NCBI RefSeq assembly: GCF_030123325.1 | Contig: NZ_CP126106.1 | Coordinates: 524,001-588,000, forward strand | Direction: 5' to 3' | DNA from: Peribacillus simplex | GTDB lineage: Bacteria > Bacillota > Bacilli > Bacillales > DSM-1321 | Length of the DNA: 64,000 bases | Shown: positions 34,743-44,307 of the stretch, piece after piece | Layout: each line of letters starts with the position of its first letter | Position numbering within the stretch: position 1 is the first letter of the stretch | The notes under the pieces: model-generated | Told to the model about the DNA's origin: nothing | Seen by the model: the letters and a program-made list of their open reading frames with translations, nothing else | Database searches by the model: none | Program-made: the position numbers and the translations under genes

Positions 34743-35020
34743 ATTTGGGTCCGTGTCCCTTATTGGTGAAAACAAACCCATGAATCTTTCGACACCACTG
34801 GAAAGGAATATTTTAAAAAGAAGCTTAACCATCAAAAAGATAGGGAACTGTATCTTTAGGCTTTTTCTTTTATTTTTGTATATAATTATTCATTCAAGTT
34901 ATGAAAATATGGTAAACTGCTAACAATGAGAGATTATCATACATAGGATTTTTCGCATTTATGATGTTGTTTCCTTAGAAATAGGGAGTTAAATAGAATG
35001 GTTATAGTGGAGGAGATAAT

Positions 35021-36127
35021 TTGTTCAAGACAAAATTACATTTTTGGACGTTAGAGTTATTACTATTGTCTTTACTTTTTTATGTTGGTACAAAGATTTC
35101 TTTTCTTTTTGAACCGATAGTCATCTTTACATCTACATTGTTCTTTCCAATCTTGATTTCAGGTTTTCTCTACTTTTTGTTCAACCCCACTGTTGATTTC
35201 CTCGTTAAAAGGAGAATGCCAAGGGGATTGGCGATTTTATTGCTTTATGTATTTTTCCTGGGATTGATCAGTTTGTTGGTCGGTCTGGTCGGCCCGTCAC
35301 TGTCCAAACAGGTTACGGATTTAGTCAATAACCTCCCGGATTATTTCAATCAAACAAGGAAGTTCATTGAAGATTCAGCTGAGTCAAAATGGTTTTTGTG
35401 GACGGTAGAACAAGATTATGTACCACTGCAAGAAGTAGGGGATTCGCTGCAAAAATATTTGACGAACTTACCTAGTAATATAACGAACAGTTTAACTTCC
35501 GTTTTCAGCGTGGTGACGAATATTACGTTAGTGGTCGTAACGGTTCCTTTCATCCTGTTTTATATGTTGAAGGATGGGGATAAACTTCCGGCCGCTATTA
35601 TGAAATTCGTCCCGGTTCGCTATAGAAAACCGGCTTTAACAGTACTTCAGGAAACTGGCGGGACGCTTACCACATACATACAAGGGCAGATGCTTGTTTG
35701 CATGTTCGTCGGGATCGGAACGTTCATCGGGTATTTGATCATTGGTTTGCCTTACGCGTTCTTATTCGCGCTGATTGGTGCTGTAACCAATATCATCCCA
35801 TATGTAGGTCCGTTTATCGGAGCGGCTCCTGCGGTCATTGTGGCGTTGATTCATTCACCGACCGAGGCGTTACTGGTCATTCTGGTTGTAACGGTCATTC
35901 AGCAACTGGATGGTAATTTCATATCACCGTTAGTCATCGGGAAAAAATTGAACACACATCCGCTCACCATCATCATCCTTTTGCTCGTCGCCGGAAACAT
36001 TGCCGGTATCATCGGCATGATTTTGGCCGTTCCGACTTACTCTGTTGTTAAAACGATTGTATTGAATATCGTAAAATTCATCAGGATCCGAAAAGAAGAA
36101 AAGCTTGAAGAAGATATATTGGAATGA
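35021..36127 (+). CDS. AI-2E family permease (YueF/YtvI-like)
   Basis: 368 aa with about eight hydrophobic segments and the family pattern PFILFYMLKDGDKL, IGLPYAFLFALIGAVTNIIPYVGPFIGAAPA and GNFISPLVIGKKLNTHP. Family members include AI-2 exporter TqsA and Na+/H+ antiporters, so substrate is open. It starts with TTG, 7 bp after GTGGAGGAG. Monocistronic, convergent with gabD. Confidence 0.85.
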   Translation: MFKTKLHFWTLELLLLSLLFYVGTKISFLFEPIVIFTSTLFFPILISGFLYFLFNPTVDFLVKRRMPRGLAILLLYVFFLGLISLLVGLVGPSLSKQVTDLVNNLPDYFNQTRKFIEDSAESKWFLWTVEQDYVPLQEVGDSLQKYLTNLPSNITNSLTSVFSVVTNITLVVVTVPFILFYMLKDGDKLPAAIMKFVPVRYRKPALTVLQETGGTLTTYIQGQMLVCMFVGIGTFIGYLIIGLPYAFLFALIGAVTNIIPYVGPFIGAAPAVIVALIHSPTEALLVILVVTVIQQLDGNFISPLVIGKKLNTHPLTIIILLLVAGNIAGIIGMILAVPTYSVVKTIVLNIVKFIRIRKEEKLEEDILE

Positions 36128-36128
36128 A

Positions 36129-36164
36129 AAAACGGGCCCGACTCAATTAAGTCGGGCCCGTTTT
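36129..36164. terminator. bidirectional terminator between the permease gene and gabD
   Basis: ACGGGCCCGACT and AGTCGGGCCCGT form a perfect 12-bp stem with A runs before and T runs after, serving both convergent genes. Confidence 0.9.
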
Positions 36165-36195
36165 CTTAGTGAAGGAGCAAAAGCGCCTAAACAGG

Positions 36196-37614
36196 TTACA
36201 AACCTAAGGAAATATATTTTACTTCCAGGAATTCTTCGATGCCTTGATGTCCACCTTCACGGCCGAGCCCGCTTTGCTTGAATCCGCCAAATGGAGCTTG
36301 CGGAACGGAAGGAAGTCCATCGTTCAAGCCAACAATGCCGAATTCAAGTGCCTCGGTGAATTTGATGCCCTTGGTGATATTTTCAGTGAAGACGTAAGCT
36401 GCCAAACCGAAGATGGAGTCATTCGCCCTCTTGATTGCCTCTTCATCAGTCTTAAAGGAGGCGATGGGAGCTAGAGGACCAAATGTTTCTTCCTTCATGC
36501 AGAGCATGCTGTCATCAATGTTGGATAGTACAGTTGGTTCAAGAAAAAGACCGCTTATTGATTTACCGCCAGCTTCTAGCTTAGCACCGCTGCTGATTGC
36601 TTCATCAATTTGTTTTTGAACCTTATCAACTGCATTTTGATCGATAAGCGGACCGATATCGACACCATCCTCCAGTCCATTTCCTACCTTTAGTTCTTTG
36701 ACCTTGGCAACGAGCTTTTTGATGAAGGCTTCTTGAATGGCTTCGTGGACATAAATGCGATTTGAACAGACGCATGTTTGTCCTGCGTTACGGAATTTTG
36801 AACTGATGATGCCATCAACCGCTTTATTAAGGTCGGCATCCTCAAGAACGATTGCGGGTGCGTGACCCCCGAGTTCAAGCGAAATTTTCTTTACCGTGTC
36901 AGCTGAGCCCCTCATAAGGGTTTTACCGACTTCTGTAGAACCGGTGAACGTCAATTTACGAACCCTTGTATCTTGAAGCCAAGTTTCGCCGATTTCTGAT
37001 GATTTTCCTGTCACGACATTGATGACTCCTTTTGGAATGCCAGCTTCTTCAGCTAATTCAGCCATTTTTAGAGCTGTTATGGGAGTCAGGTTTGCCGGTT
37101 TAATGACGACTGTGCAGCCGACTGCAAGCGCTGGTGCAACTTTTCTTGTAATCATGGCTGCGGGAAAGTTCCAAGGCGTAATGACAGCTACAACTCCGAC
37201 AGGCTGTTTTGTCACGAAAAGCCGCTTATTGGATACGGATGCAGGAATCGTTTCGCCGTATACCCGTTTTCCTTCTTCGGCAAACCAAGATAAAAAGCCA
37301 TTTGCATATGTCATTTCACCAAGAGCCTCTTTAAGGGGCTTGCCTTGCTCTTCAGTCATGATTTTGGCTAGTTCTTCTTTATTATCATCGATCAATCGAT
37401 GCCATTTCCAAATTAGTTCAGCACGTTCATAGACTGAGAGTGCAGCCCAGCCCGTAAAGGCTTCATATGCGGCATCTGCAGCCTTCGCCGCTTCAGTTGC
37501 ACCGCCTTTAGGAACGGTGGCAACTACTTCATCCGTTGCCGGGTTTCTCACTTCAATTTTATCCAATCCAAAATCCGACCACTCACCGTTAATAAATAAT
37601 CCGTAATCCTTCAT
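36196..37614 (-). CDS. gabD: NAD(P)-dependent succinate-semialdehyde dehydrogenase
   Basis: 472 aa from the ATG at 37614, preceded by GGGAGG. Motifs: TPWNFPAAMI, ELGGHAPAIV with the general-base Glu, and GQTCVCSNR with the catalytic Cys. FGGFKQSGLGREGG near the C-terminus is common in GabD proteins. It oxidises succinate semialdehyde to succinate, feeding the TCA cycle. No gabT is adjacent, so the semialdehyde may come from several routes, including the amine pathway at 51.5 kb. Confidence 0.88.
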   Translation of the reverse strand: MKDYGLFINGEWSDFGLDKIEVRNPATDEVVATVPKGGATEAAKAADAAYEAFTGWAALSVYERAELIWKWHRLIDDNKEELAKIMTEEQGKPLKEALGEMTYANGFLSWFAEEGKRVYGETIPASVSNKRLFVTKQPVGVVAVITPWNFPAAMITRKVAPALAVGCTVVIKPANLTPITALKMAELAEEAGIPKGVINVVTGKSSEIGETWLQDTRVRKLTFTGSTEVGKTLMRGSADTVKKISLELGGHAPAIVLEDADLNKAVDGIISSKFRNAGQTCVCSNRIYVHEAIQEAFIKKLVAKVKELKVGNGLEDGVDIGPLIDQNAVDKVQKQIDEAISSGAKLEAGGKSISGLFLEPTVLSNIDDSMLCMKEETFGPLAPIASFKTDEEAIKRANDSIFGLAAYVFTENITKGIKFTEALEFGIVGLNDGLPSVPQAPFGGFKQSGLGREGGHQGIEEFLEVKYISLGL

Positions 37615-37780
37615 GATAAAACCTCCCAATTTGGTTAAATCCATCAAACTACTAAAACTTTTAACTATATACTTTTACCTGTTACATAAAAGTATAAACA
37701 CTTTTCAGTGATTCTGAAATTTATTTGATTGGCTATTTATAGAAAATCGGCTGTTCATTGATAGAATGGGAGCAAGACAT

Positions 37781-37806
37781 AAAAAAAGAGGTGCAAGTTG
37801 CACACC
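37781..37806 (-). terminator. terminator of the dicarboxylate symporter gene
   Basis: On the minus strand GGTGTGCAA and TTGCACC followed by TCTTTTTTT. Confidence 0.75.
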
Positions 37807-37824
37807 CCTTCATTCAAGACTCGC

Positions 37825-39093
37825 TTATTTTTCCGATGAGACGGCCACTTCACCCATATCGCCTGAGATGGCTTGATTTGGATTGAATTCACCTTCCGAT
37901 TTAGAAATGACCACTGTAGCAACACTGTTACCGATTAGATTGGTGATGGCACGTGCTTCAGACATGAAACGGTCGACTCCCAGCAGTAAGGCCATTCCTT
38001 CAACTGGAATCATTGGGAAGGCAGCTAATGTTGCAGCAAGTGTAATGAAACCGGATCCCGTTACACCGGCAGCTCCTTTGGATGTTAACATCAAGATTCC
38101 GAGAAGGGTCAATTCCTGCCAGATGCTTAAATCGACACCATAGGCTTGGGCGATGAAAATCGCTGCCATGGATAAGTAGATCGATGTGCCATCAAGGTTG
38201 AAAGAATAACCCGTTGGGACAACTAAACCGACTACCGATTTTGAACAACCATATTTTTCAAGTTTTTTCATTACGCTTGGTAAAGCCGATTCCGACGAAG
38301 ATGTTCCTAAAACTAAGAGGATTTCTTCTTTTAAATAGGCTATGAACTTGAAAATATTAAAGCCGTATATTTTTGCGATCGAGCCAAGGATAATAATGAT
38401 GAATAGTGCCATTGTGATATATACGCTACCCATTAATTGTCCTAAAGAGCTTAGAGAACCAAGGCCGAACTTACCGATTGTATAAGCCATTGCTCCAAAA
38501 GCCGCCAAAGGAGATACTTTCATGATCATACCGACGATGCCGAAGAAAATATCGGCAATATGCTGAAAGAAAGAAACGACTGGCTGCACTCTCGGTCCCA
38601 TTGCCGCCATTGATAATCCGAATAATACGGCAAAGAATAGAATAGGGAGTAAGTCTCCGCCAGCAAGTGCGGCAACGGCATTATCAGGAATGATATTAGA
38701 AATGAAAGCAACGGCGCCGTGTTCCGTTTCGGAAGCGGCTGTTGTATATTGTGATACATCTCCGCCCTCGACTGAATCGATGTTAAAGCCTTTACCAGGT
38801 CCCAGCAGATTGACTACGATGATTCCGATGGCAAGTGCGAAAGTGGTTACGATTTCAAAATAGAGCAGGGCCTTTCCGCCGATGCGGCCAACCTTTTTCA
38901 TATCACCCATACCGCCAATACCGATTACGACGGTTAAGAAGATGATTGGTGCAATGACCATTTTAATCATTTTAATAAATAAATCAGCTAATATCTTCAG
39001 CTGTTCACCGAAAGCAGGGAAGAAGAAACCGACTGTTATACCCAGAATGATACCGATGATGACCTGAACTGTTAGATTTTTTAATATTTTCAA
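37825..39093 (-). CDS. dctP: dicarboxylate/amino acid:cation symporter (DctA/GltP family)
   Basis: 422 aa. The family core is clear: LGTSSSESALPSVM (serine-rich hairpin), GYSFNLDGTSIY in the substrate-site helix, and the second hairpin region SKGAAGVTGSGFI, then VDRFMSEARAITNLIGN. SEARA with Arg favours dicarboxylates (C4 acids) over neutral amino acids. It uses a sodium or proton gradient. A cre-like site lies just upstream of the start. Confidence 0.9.
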   Translation of the reverse strand: MKILKNLTVQVIIGIILGITVGFFFPAFGEQLKILADLFIKMIKMVIAPIIFLTVVIGIGGMGDMKKVGRIGGKALLYFEIVTTFALAIGIIVVNLLGPGKGFNIDSVEGGDVSQYTTAASETEHGAVAFISNIIPDNAVAALAGGDLLPILFFAVLFGLSMAAMGPRVQPVVSFFQHIADIFFGIVGMIMKVSPLAAFGAMAYTIGKFGLGSLSSLGQLMGSVYITMALFIIIILGSIAKIYGFNIFKFIAYLKEEILLVLGTSSSESALPSVMKKLEKYGCSKSVVGLVVPTGYSFNLDGTSIYLSMAAIFIAQAYGVDLSIWQELTLLGILMLTSKGAAGVTGSGFITLAATLAAFPMIPVEGMALLLGVDRFMSEARAITNLIGNSVATVVISKSEGEFNPNQAISGDMGEVAVSSEK

Positions 39094-39114
39094 GGTGCAT
39101 TCTCCTTTGTTATA

Positions 39115-39128
39115 TGATAGCGCTTTCT
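39115..39128 (-). promoter_or_regulatory. cre-like site upstream of the dicarboxylate symporter
   Basis: On the minus strand AGAAAGCGCTATCA matches TGWAANCGNTNWCA at 13 of 14 positions, 22 bp before the start codon. CcpA repression during growth on sugar is the expected effect. Confidence 0.55.
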
Positions 39129-39285
39129 TAACCTGGTTATAGTGTAACAGAAGGAAGAATCAGAATATTCTTTTGGTGATATTGTTTTCTTTTTGTTCTT
39201 TTTGGTCTTGGGATTTTTAATAACTGAAGGGTGGAAGAGGAATTAAAGTGTCTATTAGGGTTCATGATAGATTGATAAACTGCAA

Positions 39286-39315
39286 TAAAAAAATACCGGT
39301 GGGGCGCCGGTATTG
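39286..39315 (-). terminator. panE terminator
   Basis: AATACCGG-CGCCCCA-CCGGTATT then a T run on the minus strand. Confidence 0.85.
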
Positions 39316-39322
39316 GGAAAAA

Positions 39323-40234
39323 TCAATTTTCGAATGGTTTTATGAGTGCATAAAGGGTTCCGATCACAGGAAGTCTCAAACCGGCCTTGTCGGCAAGGCG
39401 CAGTGCACCGCCCTGTAAATGTTCCACTTCCAGGGTTAGGCCCTTCCGGCGGTCCTGGTGCATGGAAGAGGTGGATTCATCAGGTAAACCTGCCATGTTT
39501 TCCATCGCCTGGGCAATATTCTCCATAGTAATTCCGACACCATGAGCATTTGCGAGCTCCTTCATTTCAACAAGGACCTTTTCCAGCAATCCATTGGTTT
39601 CAGGGAATCTCCGTATCGTGCCGATAGGGAGGTTGGAGGCAGTTGTCACACCGGAGAAAGCGGTGATGAACATGTATTTGATCCACATCCTGATCAATAT
39701 GTTTTCCGTTCTGCCAGCCTTCATGATAGCTGATCCGGCCGCCTGTTCGAATTCATCACAAATCTTTTTTTGTGACGGATGAAGCGGGCCATAAATTAAA
39801 TCGTGATTATCATTGGAGTGAATGACATGACCTTTTTCATCAAGAGTGGCGATGATAAAGGCGCTTCCTCCCAAGACGGCTTCATCGCCCAGTTCTTCCT
39901 GTAAAATGGATATATGTTCCAACCCGTTCAAAAGCGGGAGGACCTTTGCGCCTTTTTCGACAAGGACCTTTAAATCTTTAAGGGTGCCTTGCAGATGCTG
40001 GCCTTTTACGGCGAGAATCACAAGGTCGACCTTTTCGATATCATTTACGTTCTCTGTGATATGTAGGTCGTTAAATTGGTAGTTTCCATGTGGGCTGGTT
40101 ATGCTGATACCGTTTTCTTTCAATTGTTTGGCGCGGTTTTTTCGGACAAGGTATTGAACATGCTGCCCCGCCTGCTGCAACCTGCCTCCAAAGTAGGAGC
40201 CGAGTGCCCCTGCCCCTATAATGACAATATTCAA
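39323..40234 (-). CDS. panE: 2-dehydropantoate 2-reductase
   Basis: 303 aa ketopantoate reductase family: NADPH-binding GAGALGSYFGG at the N-terminus, AVKGQ near residue 75, LLNGLEH near 97, then the helical C-terminal domain with TTASNLPIG. It makes pantoate for coenzyme A, although the family includes paralogues acting on other 2-keto acids. The TTG at 40234 is chosen since AGAGG lies 8 bp upstream; a GTG at 40243 touches that site. Not with panBCD. Confidence 0.8.
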   Translation of the reverse strand: MNIVIIGAGALGSYFGGRLQQAGQHVQYLVRKNRAKQLKENGISITSPHGNYQFNDLHITENVNDIEKVDLVILAVKGQHLQGTLKDLKVLVEKGAKVLPLLNGLEHISILQEELGDEAVLGGSAFIIATLDEKGHVIHSNDNHDLIYGPLHPSQKKICDEFEQAAGSAIMKAGRTENILIRMWIKYMFITAFSGVTTASNLPIGTIRRFPETNGLLEKVLVEMKELANAHGVGITMENIAQAMENMAGLPDESTSSMHQDRRKGLTLEVEHLQGGALRLADKAGLRLPVIGTLYALIKPFEN

Positions 40235-40348
40235 TGTGCACACCTCTCTTTTGATTAAGATGTACTAATCATAACATTGACTGAAATTTCAGTAAATATT
40301 TCCGTTTGAAGGGAAACTGGTTGTTTAGGTGTTTATAAGAATGGGAAA

Positions 40349-40385
40349 AACAAAAGACCAGCCTGAATTAGGTTTCAGGCTGGTG
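40349..40385 (-). terminator. terminator of the LysM-3D gene
   Basis: ACCAGCCTGAA and TTCAGGCTGGT, 11-bp stem, with TCTTTTGTTTTT on the minus-strand side. Confidence 0.8.
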
Positions 40386-40392
40386 CTTATCA

Positions 40393-40947
40393 TTATTTAT
40401 AGATTTTTACTTTAACGGTTTTTCTGCCCCAATTGATAGCTTTTGATTGAGAAGAGTAGAAGACGTCAATTTTATTCCCTTTGATTGCGCCGCCTTTATC
40501 TGCCGCAATGGCATCCCCGTATCCTTCTACATGAACCTTTGTTCCTAGTGGAATGACCTTAGGGTCGACTGAGATGGCTTTTACGTTAGGGTTTTTCTTT
40601 AAGTTAAGACCCGATGCTGTAATACCGCTGCAACCTTTGCAGTTCGCAGTGTAAGCTGTTGCCTTCACCGTGATCGTTTTATATTTCTTGGATGATGTCG
40701 TTTTAGCTTTAGGTTTAGCAGAGGTCGATGTTTTCTTGACCTTTAAAACTTGTTTTGGATGGATGTTATCTTTTTTCAGGTTGTTCCAACTTTTGAGTTG
40801 ATTGACTGTTATATTATGTTTATTGGCGATACCCCATAGTGTGTCGCCGCTTTTAACTTTGTATGTAGTAGTAGCAGCCGATGAAACTCCGGAAAAACTA
40901 AATACCAAAAAGAAAGCAGTGAATAGTGGAAGTAGTATTTTTTTCAA
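40393..40947 (-). CDS. secreted LysM-3D domain cell wall protein (YocH-like)
   Basis: 184 aa. Signal peptide to about residue 24 (SGVSSAA), one LysM domain at about 27-70 (YKVKSGDTLWGIANKHN), a Lys/Ser/Thr linker, and a 3D domain (ATAYTANCKGCSGITASG; GTKVHVEGYGDAIAADKGGAIKGNKIDVF) with the three conserved Asp. Such proteins cleave peptidoglycan at the cell surface; YocH of B. subtilis has this architecture and is under WalRK. Confidence 0.88.
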   Translation of the reverse strand: MKKILLPLFTAFFLVFSFSGVSSAATTTYKVKSGDTLWGIANKHNITVNQLKSWNNLKKDNIHPKQVLKVKKTSTSAKPKAKTTSSKKYKTITVKATAYTANCKGCSGITASGLNLKKNPNVKAISVDPKVIPLGTKVHVEGYGDAIAADKGGAIKGNKIDVFYSSQSKAINWGRKTVKVKIYK

Positions 40948-41050
40948 AATGAATAGTCTCCTTTGTTTTAAATCGTAGACTTAGAATAACAGGTCTTTAT
41001 GACAACAATGTTTCGCTGGAATAGTAATTGTGTTACAAAAAGGTTTCCCT

Positions 41051-41067
41051 TGATAAATAAATGTAAT
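41051..41067 (+). promoter_or_regulatory. WalR-like direct repeat upstream of the LysM-3D gene
   Basis: TGATAA-ATAAA-TGTAAT fits TGTWAH-N5-TGTWAH with one mismatch, about 105 bp upstream of the minus-strand start and pointing away from it. The remaining 40948-41298 has no gene. Confidence 0.3.
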
Positions 41068-41298
41068 ATAAACTAGGACAAAAGGACTTATCTATTAAAT
41101 GTAAATATATTATTTTTTTTGTCAGTATAGGCGTATTTTTGGTAAATAGTGTTGGTGTTGTGGCGTATCTTGTTTAATGAGGGAAAATGTGGATGTGCAT
41201 TCCCTGGATTAAAAGTCCTGTATATTTTGTAAAAAAACTACGCAATAATGAACAATTGAGTGCCGTTTATTTTAGTAGGAAAGGATATTCGGAGCATG

Positions 41299-41333
41299 AA
41301 AAAAGCCGGCATCTATGTGATGCCGGCTTTTTT
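41299..41333 (-). terminator. terminator of the M20 deacylase gene
   Basis: AAAAAAGCCGGCATC and GATGCCGGCTTTTTT, a perfect 15-bp stem around TATGT; usable in both directions. Confidence 0.9.
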
Positions 41334-41344
41334 CATGTTTTGGA

Positions 41345-42409
41345 TTAATTTAAAACAAATTCAGAAGCGAAATCGACTAGCATTTTTTGATAGACTGCTA
41401 CTGATTCAAGGTTGACGCATTCCCTATCTCCATGCCAGTTCTCACCTTTTGGACCGAATTCAATGGCTGGGATACCATATGCCGCAAAAAACACGGTATC
41501 TGCGGAGCCGTGCTGCCCAAAAATGGCAGCGTCCTGCTTGGTGTTCCTTTCGATAATCGGGCGGAGCAGAGTGATGAATGGATCTGACTCTTCGGTTTTT
41601 ACAGGTTTACTGTACATATTAATATGGACAGTATTTCCTGTCACACTTTCGATCTGAGCAATGATATCTTCCATTGTTTGCGTAGGAAGGTAGCGTATAT
41701 CAAGGCTTAGCAAACAGGCATCCGGTACCTTATTATAAACATCCCCGCCTTTGATTTTTGCTAGGTTAAGAGAAGGGGAGGAGTAAAGGGGAGTGTGATC
41801 CCGGGTGAAAGGAAGTTCCTTTATTTTTTGATAGAGATCATAGGCCTTTTCAATCGCATTCACACCTTCCCATGGACGGCTTCCGTGTGCAGATTTGCCG
41901 GATACTTCAATATCGAGACGAAGGGCACCCTTTGCCTGGAGTCCGATCCCCAATTGCGTTGGTTCAGCACAGATTACAAAGTCCCCTCTATACCCATGTT
42001 TCGCTAAATATCCGGAACAGTTCAACCCGCCAATCTCTTCATCCGATACGATCTGCAACTGGATTTTTAAACCTAAGTCCTTATCTTTCAGTTCGGTAAA
42101 TGCACACATCATCCCTGCAACTCCCGCCTTCATATCGGCTGTCCCGCGTCCATATAAGTTTCCTTCATGAATCTCAGGGAAAAATTGATCCGGCGTTCCG
42201 CTGACAACATCGACATGGCCATTCCAAATTACGGTTTTATCTCCGCTGCCAATCTCGCTAACAAGCATTTTATAACCGTTATTCACGATCACATTCACGG
42301 TAATTCCTTGTTTTTTAAGCCAGTCCGCACAGTAATCAACTGCCTGGTTGGCCCCTTCTTTCGCTGAACTGTCAATAGATACTAAATCTTTAAGTAACTC
42401 GATGAGCAA
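41345..42409 (-). CDS. M20-family ArgE/DapE-type deacylase
   Basis: 354 aa zinc-dependent amidohydrolase. Metal and catalytic residues appear in WNGHVDVV (His and Asp), YGRGTADMKAG (Asp), SDEEIGG (Glu pair), AEPTQ and NWHGDREC (His). The dimerisation lid starts near GKSAHGSRPWEG. It could act as acetylornithine deacetylase, succinyl-diaminopimelate desuccinylase or a dipeptidase; sequence does not decide. It begins with TTG 8 bp after AGGGGG and stands alone. Confidence 0.82.
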   Translation of the reverse strand: MLIELLKDLVSIDSSAKEGANQAVDYCADWLKKQGITVNVIVNNGYKMLVSEIGSGDKTVIWNGHVDVVSGTPDQFFPEIHEGNLYGRGTADMKAGVAGMMCAFTELKDKDLGLKIQLQIVSDEEIGGLNCSGYLAKHGYRGDFVICAEPTQLGIGLQAKGALRLDIEVSGKSAHGSRPWEGVNAIEKAYDLYQKIKELPFTRDHTPLYSSPSLNLAKIKGGDVYNKVPDACLLSLDIRYLPTQTMEDIIAQIESVTGNTVHINMYSKPVKTEESDPFITLLRPIIERNTKQDAAIFGQHGSADTVFFAAYGIPAIEFGPKGENWHGDRECVNLESVAVYQKMLVDFASEFVLN

Positions 42410-42499
42410 AAAGAAAACCCCCTAAAAATGTGCATACTATTATTATATATACCCTTTCTAAGTAAGGGTTAACTTAAAAATATTTTCCCGTTAAATAAC

Positions 42500-42525
42500 G
42501 TTTTCCTTTTCATCCCCTGGGGTAT
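42500..42525 (+). promoter_or_regulatory. SigB-type promoter
   Basis: GTTTTC, 14-bp spacer, GGGTAT matches the general stress promoter GTTTAA-N12-15-GGGTAT. It is 47 bp before the YflT-domain gene start. Confidence 0.75.
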
Positions 42526-42571
42526 GTAAAGGGGGAGCGACAATTTACATTCTTTAAGGAGGATGATAGAT

Positions 42572-43078
42572 ATGGATAAGCGTATAATTGGTGTATATGA
42601 AACTGGAGAAGAAGCCATAAAGGCTGTTGAGTCATTACAGGCCCAAGGGTATGATCGTGAAGATATTTCGGTGGTAGCTAAAGATAAAGAAGAATTAAAT
42701 ACAGTGAATGAAGAAACGGGTACAAAAGTTGAAGAGGGGCTCGCAGCTGGTGCGGCGACCGGAGGTATTTTGGGCGGTGCTGCCGGATTATTGGCTGGTG
42801 TGGGTGCTTTGGCCATTCCGGGAATCGGACCGGTACTGGCAGCCGGGCCGCTTGCTGCAACATTAGCCGGAGCGGCTGTAGGTGCTGGTACAGGAGGATT
42901 GGCCGGTACATTAATCGGAATGGGCATACCTGAAGACGAAGCTAATCGTTATGAAGCGGATGTAAAGAGTGGCAAGCTGCTTGTTTTAGTCGATTCTGAT
43001 GCGAGAAAATCCAGTTCTTCTTACTCGGGAATAACTGAAACCGATGAAACGCTAACGAACAGTAGAAGAACTCTATAA
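42572..43078 (+). CDS. general stress protein with YflT domain
   Basis: 168 aa. An N-terminal YflT-type domain (IIGVYETGEEAIKAVESLQAQGYDREDISVVA spans it; key core GYDREDISVVAK) is followed by a Gly/Ala-rich stretch of about 60 residues able to insert in or lie along a membrane (GILGGAAGLLAGVG). A polar tail ends in Ser/Thr. The ATG at 42572 is 9 bp after AAGGAGG. The SigB-type promoter agrees with a general stress role; the molecular role is unknown. Confidence 0.85.
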   Translation: MDKRIIGVYETGEEAIKAVESLQAQGYDREDISVVAKDKEELNTVNEETGTKVEEGLAAGAATGGILGGAAGLLAGVGALAIPGIGPVLAAGPLAATLAGAAVGAGTGGLAGTLIGMGIPEDEANRYEADVKSGKLLVLVDSDARKSSSSYSGITETDETLTNSRRTL

Positions 43079-43092
43079 ATCGTAAGGTAAAA

Positions 43093-43123
43093 GGACGGGT
43101 CCCGTAGGACCCGTCCTTTTTTT
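43093..43123 (+). terminator. terminator of the YflT-domain gene
   Basis: GGACGGGTCC-CGTA-GGACCCGTCC followed by seven T residues. Confidence 0.9.
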
Positions 43124-43125
43124 GA

Positions 43126-44115
43126 TTAGAATGTGAATTTCTTTATTTCTTTGTGCATTTCCTCGGATAGGGCATCCAATTCACTAGCCAGGGCATTTTA
43201 TTGTTCCATGGAAGCTGATACTTCTTCAGTTCCTGTCCAAGTTTCCTGACTGATTGAATTTAATCTTTCTGTATTGCTCGCCATTCGTGTGACTTCGTTT
43301 ACCATATCGTTCATCATCTTTTTGATTTCATCGAAATTGCTGAATGTGTTCGCGATAATGGATGCAATGTGACTGAAGGCATTCTCCGTATCCGTTACAG
43401 AAGTATCCTGAAGATGGATTTTTTAATTGACTTGATCAATCAATTGAACGGTATTGGTTGTATCGGTTTGCATGGCTTGAATGATTTCAGAGATTTCTTT
43501 CAGTGAGTTTTCCGTCTGTTCGGCCAATTTCTTCACTTCATCGGCAACAACTGCAAACCCTTTTCCGTGCTCACCGGCCCTGGCTGCTTCGATGGCGGCA
43601 TTAAGAGCGAGTAAATTCGTTTGTCCTGCAATCCCGCTTATAGTCTTTACGATTGCACTAATATCATCTGAGCGCGCATCCAATGATTTGACTGCCTTAC
43701 TCATCTTACTGGAAATCAGTGACGTTTCATTGAATTGCTGTTATAGGCCTTGCACTTGAGTGATTCCGTTTTCGGAAGCCTTGAACATATTTTCGGATTC
43801 CGTGGCCATTTTGCTCGCTTGTCCTTCAAGATCATTGATTTTGTCAGCCAATAGCTTTACAGCCATTTCGTTATTCTGCCCGACTTCAATTTGGTCTATG
43901 GCACCGGCCGCTATTTGCTCCATCGTCATGGCGACCTCGTTAGCCGCCGCTGAATTTTCATCTGCACTAGCCACTAGCGTCATGGAGGATTCCGATACTT
44001 TATTTTTATAGCTCATGTAAGAGATGGCCATTCCGCTTATCATGATCAATGCTAAAAAAGGAATCAATATTTGTTTTTTTAGCGAATTAAAATACCAGTC
44101 TGTCAGTCTTTTCAT
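43126..44115 (-). pseudogene. methyl-accepting chemotaxis protein, three in-frame ochre codons
   Basis: A single frame of 329 codons starts at the ATG 44115 (AAGGAGAATTG upstream) and ends at TAA 43128-43126. It encodes one N-terminal membrane helix and then a chemoreceptor signalling domain whose tip AGQTNLLALNAAIEAARAGE is perfect. Three TAA codons interrupt it at 43743-43741, 43425-43423 and 43200-43198, with no frameshift anywhere. Each interrupts otherwise typical sequence (QGL-stop-QQF, QVN-stop-KIH, MEQ-stop-NAL), and CAA (Gln) would fit each. The usual ligand-binding and HAMP regions are absent too. Confidence 0.8.
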
Positions 44116-44263
44116 ATGTACAATTCTCCTTATATACCTCAAATTAATTTAGGCTTCTATAGATATTTCGGCCTGCATTGACTTTTTTGAAGTTTCAAGT
44201 TAGAAAATTCCCAATATTAATTCTGAGGTGAGTGGAAGACAAATATTCAAGGTATAGAGGATG

Positions 44264-44302
44264 AAAAAAGAGCTGACTGCCACCGTCAACTCTTTGATTT
44301 TT
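44264..44302 (-). terminator. ydbST terminator
   Basis: On the minus strand AAAGAGTTGAC and GTCAGCTCTTTTTTC, an imperfect stem followed by T residues. Confidence 0.65.
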
Positions 44303-44307
44303 GATTA

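Noticed and set aside
44221..44260. Possible fifth copy of the dispersed repeat (GAGTGGAAGACAA)
   Set aside because: Only about 15 bases resemble copy 2 and none of the GC-rich blocks are present.
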